Below are positions 15,116 to 20,556 of a DNA stretch of 21,463 bases, piece by piece. Position 1 is the first letter of the stretch, and every line of letters begins with the position of its first letter. The stretch covers positions 1 through 21,463 of the forward strand of contig CALAXO010000032.1 of assembly GCA_937894955.1 (NCBI GenBank), in the 5' to 3' direction. Origin of the DNA: an uncultured Clostridia bacterium (GTDB lineage Bacteria > Bacillota > Clostridia > Christensenellales > CAG-138). The notes under the pieces were generated by a model. It was not told the origin of the DNA. It searched no databases and worked only from the letters and a program-made list of their open reading frames with translations. The translations under genes and the position numbers were made by a program.

Positions 15116-16144
15116 CTATCTTCCCTCCGACAGGAACTCAGCCGCCGAAGGATTCAAATCCAGCCCGGAAACCTCCCCGCTGCGCAGCATATAATAACCC
15201 TGACAGGCTATCATTGCCGCATTATCGGTGCAGAACCGCATATCGGGGCGACAAAAACGGATGCCGTTCCTGTCGCATTCGGTTTGCAGCCGGGTGCGGA
15301 GCACGCTGTTCGCGCTCACTCCGCCGGCAAGGGCAAGCACGGAGCTTTTTTCGCGCAGAGCCGCGCGAACGGATTTCATCGTCAGGGTATCTGCAACGGC
15401 ACGTTGGAAGGAGGCGGCGACATCGGCCTTGTTCAAAACTTCCCCCTTCTGCTCCGCATTATGGAGCAGGTTGACGACGGCCGTTTTGATGCCCGAAAAG
15501 CTGAAATCATTGCTTTCACCCTCGTTAAACGGTGCATGGAAGCGGAATGCGTTCGGATTTCCGCATTTTGCAAGCTTCTCTATCTCCGGGCCGCCGGGGT
15601 AAAGCAAGCCGAGCGCACGCGCCGCCTTGTCAAAAGCTTCACCGGCCGCATCATCGCGCGTTCTGCCGATAAGCTCAAAGCGATTGTAATCGACCACGCG
15701 AACGATATGGCTGTGCCCGCCGGAAGCCACAAGGCAGACAAACGGCGGTTCAAGATCCGGATAAGTGAGATAATTTGCCGCAATATGCCCCGCAATGTGG
15801 TTCACGCCGACCAACGGAATGTTTGCGGCGTATGCAAGACCTTTTGCATAGCTGACGCCCACAAGCAGCGCGCCGATCAGCCCGGGCGTGCAGGTTACGG
15901 CGATTGCACCGATATCATTCAAACCGACTCCGGCACTTTTTAATGCTTCATCCACAACGGCACCTATCCGCTCCGTATGGCTGCGGGAAGCAATTTCCGG
16001 CACAACACCGCCGTACAGCCTGTGAACGGGAATTTGCGTATGCACCGCCATGCTCAGCACTTTGCGCCCGCCGGACAAAACAGCGGCCGCTGTTTCGTCG
16101 CAGGAGGATTCAATCCCGAGTATAAGTTCATTTTCCCCGCTCAT
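15116..16144 (-). CDS. tsaD: TsaD, tRNA N6-threonylcarbamoyladenosine transferase subunit
   Basis: With TsaB and TsaE, TsaD transfers threonylcarbamoyl from TC-AMP to A37 of ANN-decoding tRNAs (t6A). The 342-residue product shows LILGIESSCDETAAAV at the N-terminus, HTERIGAVVDEAL, the metal ligands NHIAGH (His116, His120), VASGGHSHIV, and the late TDNAAMIA aspartate motif. Start: ATG at 16144 gives the standard N-terminus but lacks an SD. An in-frame TTG at 16186 has AAAGGA 8 bases upstream and would add 14 residues, so either may be used. It follows the DUF1461 gene in the same direction, and the TIR-STING gene starts 4 bases after its stop. tsaB and tsaE are not in the window. Confidence 0.95.
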   Translation of the reverse strand: MSGENELILGIESSCDETAAAVLSGGRKVLSMAVHTQIPVHRLYGGVVPEIASRSHTERIGAVVDEALKSAGVGLNDIGAIAVTCTPGLIGALLVGVSYAKGLAYAANIPLVGVNHIAGHIAANYLTYPDLEPPFVCLVASGGHSHIVRVVDYNRFELIGRTRDDAAGEAFDKAARALGLLYPGGPEIEKLAKCGNPNAFRFHAPFNEGESNDFSFSGIKTAVVNLLHNAEQKGEVLNKADVAASFQRAVADTLTMKSVRAALREKSSVLALAGGVSANSVLRTRLQTECDRNGIRFCRPDMRFCTDNAAMIACQGYYMLRSGEVSGLDLNPSAAEFLSEGR

Positions 16145-16278
16145 AAAGCGTTTCAGCGCGGGTTCACATCTTTCGGACCAATTCAAATTGATTTTCCTTT
16201 CCAAACCGCTTTTCGCATTCCGAGCCGGAACCCGCTTCCGCAGGCAGCAAGCGGAACGGTTGATTTAATTAAGTGAAA

Positions 16279-17004
16279 TTATTCTTTGGCATTTTTAAGC
16301 CTGTTTTTCGCGGTTTCCCGGCCTGCTCCCGAAGTTTTGCACACGATCCCCGCAGGAATGCTTATAACTGCACAGGCACTCACGGTGTAAACAGCAATGC
16401 GAAGTATCAGATCGCTGAAAAGCTGCTGAACGCAGATGCGAATCATCAAACTTTCCGCAGGGTCAAACGTTGAAGACGGAACATCCAGAAATATTGCGTG
16501 AAACAGTATCCAAAACGAATCAAAATCCACGGCAGCCCAAATTGCAAGCGCAGCCGCAATTGCAGCAACGGCGCAAATCCCGATAAGCCAGCAGCGGGCA
16601 AGCACGGCGGCGGCGCTCCGCCTGTAAACATACAGAGCAAGCGCAGCCGCAATTGCAGCAAAGGCGAACAGAATGTATTTCGCCGTATCAACCCCGAACC
16701 AGAGCTTTCGGACATCATTCATGTGCGAAATTTCCCGTTCGCCAAACATTTCGGTGCGTTTGCCGAACACCGTGACTTCCGTTTGAAGCTCATCCGTCCC
16801 GCCCTTCATATAATCAACCATGCGAAGATACACGGTGCACATCTCGTCCGTGCTCATGCCGGTGTAATCATTTATATCCAGTTTTTCATACTCCCTTTTA
16901 ATCCACACCTTATCGCCCGAAAGCCGGCCGATAAAACTTATCAGCAGCGCAGCAACAAGGCACGGCACGGCAGCATATGCAAGGATTTTTGAAAGCAGTC
17001 TCAT
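16279..17004 (-). CDS. DUF1461 (TIGR01906-type) integral membrane protein
   Basis: The 241-residue protein has hydrophobic segments at about 8-28, 108-127, 136-158 and 198-222, with an extracytoplasmic-type loop of about 80 residues after the first. Motifs match DUF1461: the DYTGMSTDEM region (46-55), GEREISHMNDVRKL (88-101), and FDSFWILFHAIFLD...STFDP (161-182) followed by QQLFSDLILR. No function is established for the family. The ATG at 17004 lies 9 bases after the capA-like stop; the GGAGG within that gene's end is about 17 bases upstream, rather far. A 25-base direct repeat (16544-16568 and 16637-16661) encodes AAIAAALA in two membrane segments. It lies between the CapA-like gene and tsaD, in one probable transcript. 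Confidence 0.8.
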   Translation of the reverse strand: MRLLSKILAYAAVPCLVAALLISFIGRLSGDKVWIKREYEKLDINDYTGMSTDEMCTVYLRMVDYMKGGTDELQTEVTVFGKRTEMFGEREISHMNDVRKLWFGVDTAKYILFAFAAIAAALALYVYRRSAAAVLARCWLIGICAVAAIAAALAIWAAVDFDSFWILFHAIFLDVPSSTFDPAESLMIRICVQQLFSDLILRIAVYTVSACAVISIPAGIVCKTSGAGRETAKNRLKNAKE

Positions 17005-17013
17005 ATTAATATT

Positions 17014-18207
17014 TTATCTTCCCTCCGGGTTTACAATTGCCGTTATCCTTTCTTCCGCCGCCTTAAGCTGCGGAATGATGCTTTTAACAAGCGTCACGTT
17101 CGTCGGCACAACAACATACCAATAGCCTTCAAGCTGCGGGAATACGCGGCAGGGATGATATTTCTCGCTCTCCACGCGTACACTTCCCCCCTCGCGAACG
17201 ATGCCGATTTCCGCAACAAAAGTGTCGTTTGCGGTGCTTCTGCCCATGCCGGACACAAAGTTGCCCATCGAATATGCACAAAGCACCTGCCGCCCGTCCG
17301 CCGCCGTTAGCCAAACAACGGGCTGCACCGCATGGGAGTGCGAACCGATTATGATATCAACGCCTGCATCCGCCATCTCCTGAGCGTGAGTCACGACTTT
17401 CGGTGTGGGTTGGTGCGTATGTTCCGCGCCCCAATGATTATAGGCCACGATAAGCTCCGCACCGGCAGCCCGCGCCGCCGCAATGTCCTCGGCAATGCGT
17501 TCCTTTGAATAGGTGTTTATCATGTATTCACAGCCCGCTTCGCGAACGGCTTTATCTTTTGAATTATAGAATTCGGCATAGGACAGGAGGCCGACTTTTA
17601 TCCCCTTTACGTCAAGAATTATGAACCGCTGCGCTCCCTTTTCGCGGAAAAGTCCGGTGTAGGGAAAGCCGTATTCCTCAACCGCCTGAGTGGTTTCGAT
17701 AATGCCCTGAACTCCCGCATCACAGCAATGGTTGTTTGCAAGCACAAGCGCGTCAAAGCCCGCAAATTTCAATGCACCCAAATACTGTTTGGGTCCGTTG
17801 CAGTTGGGCATTCCGTCAATATTGAGCTGTTCCGTTGCGTAAGGCCACGAATGCGAAAGCGATGTTTCAAGATTGCCGATGACGCAGTCCGCATTGTTAA
17901 AAACTTCCCTTACATATGCAAATGACGGAGAAAAGTCATAACCGCTGCCGCCCGCCTGCTGTTTCGCGCCGCGCTGCTGGCTTGAAAGGCACATCAAATC
18001 CCCAACGAACATGAGCGTTGCGTGAACAGGCGCAGGGGTGGGCTCCGGCGTCGGTTCGGACGTCGGCTCCGGCGTCGGCTGTGCTGTCGGTGCAGGCGTG
18101 TCATGGCCTATATCAACAACAACATCGTTTCCGCGGCAGGCGGTGCCTGCGAATACAAATGCCAAAGCAAGCATAAGTGCGGCGAACCGCAGCAAATTTT
18201 TGTTCAT
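17014..18207 (-). CDS. CapA-family (PGA_cap) metallophosphoesterase-like lipoprotein
   Basis: The 397-residue protein starts MNKNLLRFAALMLALAF, a signal peptide ending at GTAC with Cys24 as the likely lipidated residue (the lipobox is imperfect, with Gly at -3). Residues about 37-60 are a Pro/Thr/Glu linker of PTPEPT-like repeats that would span the cell wall. The CapA domain follows: LMFVGDLM (65-72), GNLETSLS, LANNHCCD, NHWGAEHTHQP and IIGSHSHAVQP, all metal-site regions of the calcineurin-like CapA/YwtB fold. Family members act in poly-gamma-glutamate capsule attachment or related surface chemistry; here no capBC genes are seen, so the substrate is unknown. The ATG at 18207 has GAGGAGAGAGGA directly upstream; a TTG at 18294 would add an unrelated, arginine-rich lead. 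LspA in this window would process it. Confidence 0.9.
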   Translation of the reverse strand: MNKNLLRFAALMLALAFVFAGTACRGNDVVVDIGHDTPAPTAQPTPEPTSEPTPEPTPAPVHATLMFVGDLMCLSSQQRGAKQQAGGSGYDFSPSFAYVREVFNNADCVIGNLETSLSHSWPYATEQLNIDGMPNCNGPKQYLGALKFAGFDALVLANNHCCDAGVQGIIETTQAVEEYGFPYTGLFREKGAQRFIILDVKGIKVGLLSYAEFYNSKDKAVREAGCEYMINTYSKERIAEDIAAARAAGAELIVAYNHWGAEHTHQPTPKVVTHAQEMADAGVDIIIGSHSHAVQPVVWLTAADGRQVLCAYSMGNFVSGMGRSTANDTFVAEIGIVREGGSVRVESEKYHPCRVFPQLEGYWYVVVPTNVTLVKSIIPQLKAAEERITAIVNPEGR

Positions 18208-18277
18208 TCCTCTCTCCTCAACAAAGCGCACCGACGCTCGGCTTCTCCTCGAAAAAAGCGTCTGCGGCAGCGGCGGG

Positions 18278-18322
18278 TTAAATTTTTCCCGCAAGAACTT
18301 CAGTCACGGGTATTGTTTTCAT
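18278..18322 (-). CDS. 14-codon open frame upstream of the CapA-like gene
   Basis: The ATG at 18322, with GAGGGG 7 bases upstream, opens MKTIPVTEVLAGKI and then a TAA. It lies in the 298-base spacer between psuG and the CapA-like gene on their strand. A stretch with a CGCTTTTTTCG run follows. It could be a leader peptide, a small protein, or the start of a gene lost by deletion. I do not recognise it. The rest of this spacer holds short hairpins (GCAGGC/GCCTGC near 18366-18380; TTGCCT/AGGCAA near 18425-18441) without T-runs. Confidence 0.25.
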   Translation of the reverse strand: MKTIPVTEVLAGKI

Positions 18323-18505
18323 GCCTGTTCCCCTCGTGAATGTTTCCTGAGAAACAAGCCGACAGCAGGCTCCGCCTGCATAACAATAAATTCAACAAGC
18401 CTGTCCGAGAACAGTTTGACGCATTGCCTCGGGCAGGCAATAAAAACGTTTACCGTGCAGCACCGTCACGCCGAACGGGCGCGGACGGCTTTTGCCGTTC
18501 TGCCG

Positions 18506-19423
18506 TCAATCCGGCTGAATCACTCCCGCCGCAACAGAAGCGGCAAGGCGCACGTTGTTATAAACAAGCGCGATATTCGCCTTCAGGCTTGCGCCCTCCG
18601 TAAGCTCCGCAATGCGTGCAAGCAGGAACGGGGTAACATCCCTGCCCGTGATGCCATTCTTTTCGGCCTCACGCAGAGCCTTCGTGGTTGCACGGTCGAT
18701 CACGTCCTCATCGGCTTCGAATTCTTTCGGGATCGGGTTCACAATAACCATGCCGCTGCGCATGGGAATATTTGCCATTGCGCCGACCATATCCGAAAGC
18801 TCCTCAACCGAATCGCATCTGCAAGGGGTGTTATAACCGCTGTCCCGCGTGTAAAATGCGGGCATTTTGTTCGTGCGGAAGCCGACAACGGGCACACCCT
18901 GCGTTTCAAGATACTCAAGTGTCAAGCCGATATCAAGCACACTCTTTGCGCCCGCGCAAACGACTGCAACAGGCGTTCTTCCAAGCTCCGTAAGGTCGGC
19001 GGAAATATCCATGGTTGTTTCCGCGCCGCGATGCACGCCGCCGATGCCGCCCGTTGCAAACACTTTTATGCCCGCAAGGCTTGCAATGAACATCGTTGCG
19101 GCAACCGTCGTTGCGCCGTCCGCACCCTTTGCCATGATATAAGGAATATCGCGGCGGCTGACTTTTGCAACATTCCGTCCTTCCCTGCCGAGATACTCTA
19201 TCTGTTCCTCGGTAAGACCCGCGCAAAGCTGACCTCCGATGATCGCAATCGTTGCGGGAACCGCGCCGTGAGTACGTGCCAGACGTTCGCACGCAAGAGC
19301 CGTTTTGACGTTCTGCGGATAAGGCATTCCGTGCGCAATAATCGTGCTTTCAAGCGCAATAACGGGTCTTCCCAGCGCAATTGCCTCGCGAACTTCATCA
19401 GAAAGTTTAACGTTGTAATTCAT
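18506..19423 (-). CDS. psuG: Pseudouridine-5'-phosphate glycosidase
   Basis: PsuG splits pseudouridine 5'-phosphate into uracil and ribose 5-phosphate, the last step of pseudouridine catabolism. The 305-residue product shows RPVIALESTIIAHGMPYPQN, TIAIIGGQLCAGL, VAKVSRRDIP, ATGGIGGVHRGAETTMDISADL, VCAGAKSVLDI, VGFRTNKMPAFYTRDSG and ITGRDVTPFLLARIAELT, all hallmarks of the family. Pseudouridine kinase (psuK) is not adjacent. ATG codons are present at 19435 and 19423; the second gives the family-like MNYNVKLSDEV. A hairpin at 19436-19457 fills the space between the SD (AAAGGA, 19463-19458) and the starts. If it folds, the SD would sit 12 bases before the ATG at 19423, so I prefer that start. Confidence 0.93.
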   Translation of the reverse strand: MNYNVKLSDEVREAIALGRPVIALESTIIAHGMPYPQNVKTALACERLARTHGAVPATIAIIGGQLCAGLTEEQIEYLGREGRNVAKVSRRDIPYIMAKGADGATTVAATMFIASLAGIKVFATGGIGGVHRGAETTMDISADLTELGRTPVAVVCAGAKSVLDIGLTLEYLETQGVPVVGFRTNKMPAFYTRDSGYNTPCRCDSVEELSDMVGAMANIPMRSGMVIVNPIPKEFEADEDVIDRATTKALREAEKNGITGRDVTPFLLARIAELTEGASLKANIALVYNNVRLAASVAAGVIQPD

Positions 19424-19435
19424 CTTTATGACCAT

Positions 19436-19457
19436 GACTTTCGCTTCGGCGAAAGTC
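19436..19457 (-). promoter_or_regulatory. Hairpin between the psuG ribosome-binding site and start codon
   Basis: GACTTTCGC (19457-19449) pairs perfectly with GCGAAAGTC (19444-19436) around a four-base loop. It abuts the AAAGGA SD on one side and the ATG at 19435 on the other. It may present the SD at the right distance when folded, or control access to it. No start codon lies at normal spacing if it is unfolded. Confidence 0.65.
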
Positions 19458-19480
19458 TCCTTTCTTTTCTTTGCATTTTG

Positions 19481-19500
19481 CAGCCGGCCGCAGCCGGCTG
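19481..19500. repeat. 10-bp GC-rich tandem repeat in the psuG leader
   Basis: CAGCCGGCCG (19481-19490) is followed by CAGCCGGCTG (19491-19500), one mismatch, and the second unit is self-complementary. A looser 14-base repeat (TTCAAAGTTTTGTG/TTCAAAGCTTTTCC) lies at 19543-19570. Confidence 0.6.
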
Positions 19501-19605
19501 CGCGTTGTAAAATTCCTGTCGGAAAGCTGCCGGAGGTTCAGATTCAAAGTTTTGTGTTCAAAGCTTTTCCCTGCTTTCCTTCAGGAACAAAACTGTTATG
19601 CCTCC

Positions 19606-19633
19606 GTTATATCCTCAACTTATCCACATTCAA
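19606..19633 (-). promoter_or_regulatory. Candidate psuG promoter containing a DnaA box
   Basis: Minus strand: -35 TTGAAT (19633-19628), a 16-base spacer, -10 TATAAC (19611-19606). The perfect DnaA box at 19620-19628 lies between the two elements. Start near 19600 would leave a leader of about 175 bases. Elements are moderate matches only. Confidence 0.45.
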
Positions 19634-19746
19634 AGCCGCGTTTAACAGGCATTTTTTGCAAAAAAATCCCCGATTCGGGCAAGTTATCCACATTTTTGCA
19701 CTGTTCGGACGTGTTATCCACATGAACCTGTGGATAATGTGGATTA
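19620..19746. other. DnaA-box cluster
   Basis: Four perfect TTATCCACA boxes lie within 118 bases: 19620-19628 (+), 19684-19692 (+), 19714-19722 (+) and 19729-19737 (-). A one-mismatch box follows at 19738-19746 (-). Boxes 2 and 3 are 30 bases apart, and boxes 3 and 4 form an inverted pair around 6 bases. Short AT-rich tracts lie between boxes 1 and 2. The cluster occupies the psuG-Dabb spacer. It is a DnaA-binding region by sequence; whether it is an origin, a titration site or a regulatory site is open. Confidence 0.85.
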
Positions 19747-19793
19747 TTTTGATGCAGTCTTTCCGCAGCGTTTTCAATACTCGAAGCTTTTGT

Positions 19794-20117
19794 TCAATTC
19801 TCGTCGGTTTCAATAAAAAAATCCACAACTTTCCTGTCGGAAATCACACGGCGGATATAATTTGATATCTCCGCATGACGGGGAAAATCGCGGTACGCAA
19901 GCATATCCTCAACGCTTTTGAAGTCGGCAACCAGGGCCATGTCAAAGCTTGCGGGGCTGCCGAGAACATCCTCGCCGACACTGAGCCTCAGAAGCGTCGG
20001 AGCAACGCCGACAAGTGTACGAAGATTTTCCGCCGCAAAGCGCATGTTCTCCGCTTTTGTTTTGCCTTCCGCATTGTCAAGAAATTTCCACATCACAATG
20101 TGCTTCAGAATTTTCAC
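19794..20117 (-). CDS. Dabb-domain (stress-responsive alpha-beta barrel) protein
   Basis: This 107-residue protein opens KILKHIVMWKF and continues through LVGVAPTLLRLSVGEDVL, FDMALVADFKSVEDMLAYRDFPRHAEISNYI and VISDRKVVDFF. That is the whole Dabb ferredoxin-like domain, which forms dimeric barrels. Functions vary across the family and none can be assigned here. The start is GTG at 20117, with GGAGG about 10 bases upstream. It has its own promoter at 20198-20226. Its leader can fold an alternative hairpin (CGAAAGGC/GCCTTTCG with an internal GCTGCC/GGCAGC). The gene is divergent from clpB, and the DnaA boxes lie just downstream of its stop. Confidence 0.88.
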   Translation of the reverse strand: MKILKHIVMWKFLDNAEGKTKAENMRFAAENLRTLVGVAPTLLRLSVGEDVLGSPASFDMALVADFKSVEDMLAYRDFPRHAEISNYIRRVISDRKVVDFFIETDEN

Positions 20118-20197
20118 GGGTATCTTCCCTCCAAAGGAATTATTCCGAAAGGCTGCCTTGTTTTTTGCTCGGCAGCAAATGCCTTTCGTATGCGGTT

Positions 20198-20226
20198 ATT
20201 ATACCATATTTGTATAGGGCGGGCAA
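20198..20226 (-). promoter_or_regulatory. Promoter of the Dabb-domain gene
   Basis: Minus strand: -35 TTGCCC (20226-20221), a 17-base spacer, perfect -10 TATAAT (20203-20198). Transcription starts near 20191, leaving a leader of about 74 bases that contains the alternative hairpin. Confidence 0.65.
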
Positions 20227-20317
20227 TGTTCAATTGGGAAACGGCAATTAATAACGGGCAGCTGATGCTCGATTTTTGGCATTTATGTGACAAAAATGAA
20301 ACATTCTTTGTTTGCTG

Positions 20318-20346
20318 TTGTATTCTGTATCGGAGTGTTGTATAAT
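20318..20346 (+). promoter_or_regulatory. clpB promoter
   Basis: -35 TTGTAT (20318-20323), a 17-base spacer, perfect -10 TATAAT (20341-20346). The predicted start, near 20353, falls inside the CIRCE operator, so HrcA binding would block initiation. Confidence 0.7.
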
Positions 20347-20347
20347 A

Positions 20348-20374
20348 TCAGCACTCAGAGGGAACGAGTGCTGA
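20348..20374 (+). promoter_or_regulatory. CIRCE operator (HrcA binding site)
   Basis: TCAGCACTC - 9 bases - GAGTGCTGA is a perfect inverted repeat. It differs from the consensus TTAGCACTC-N9-GAGTGCTAA by one matched change in each arm. It begins two bases after the -10 box, so clpB is expected to be repressed by HrcA and released on heat or protein-folding stress. HrcA control is most often seen on groESL and dnaK; use on clpB is less common. Confidence 0.88.
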
Positions 20375-20492
20375 TAGCCCGATTTGAACCGCCGAACCTC
20401 AGCCCCTCGGCGAACAGAAAGGTGCCGCCCCGTGCCTCTCTGATAACGTCTCGTTTCATTCGGGCAGCAATTTGATGCAGTCCCATTTGCAC

Positions 20493-20527
20493 GTAACAAT
20501 GTTCCTGATTAAAAGGAACACTGTTAC
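20493..20527 (+). other. Long hairpin in the clpB leader
   Basis: GTAACAATGTTCCT (20493-20506) pairs with AGGAACACTGTTAC (20514-20527) with a single mismatch (A20499/C20521) and a 7-base loop. It ends about 18 bases before the AAGGAG SD. No T-run follows, so it is not a terminator. The leader is about 200 bases long and has a second stem (CGCCGA/TCGGCG, 20390-20412). Confidence 0.6.
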
Positions 20528-20556
20528 GGAAGCAGTACCTCAAGGAGATTTACCTT

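Noticed and set aside
18038..19510. Long + strand open frame opposite psuG and the CapA-like gene
   Set aside because: It is antisense to two well-recognised genes, has no family motif and shows the Arg/Cys/His-rich bias typical of shadow frames. The same applies to long antisense frames at 3490-4518, 7175-8503, 11459-12550 and 12496-13950.
19606..19793. Calling the DnaA-box cluster the chromosomal origin
   Set aside because: No dnaA, dnaN, rpmH or recF gene is near, and only short AT-rich tracts are seen. The binding cluster is supported; an origin function is not.
20376..20470. tRNA-like sequence on the minus strand (GGTTCAAATCGGGC-like T loop)
   Set aside because: The would-be T stem does not pair, and no acceptor or anticodon arm can be built around it. 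It lies inside the clpB leader.
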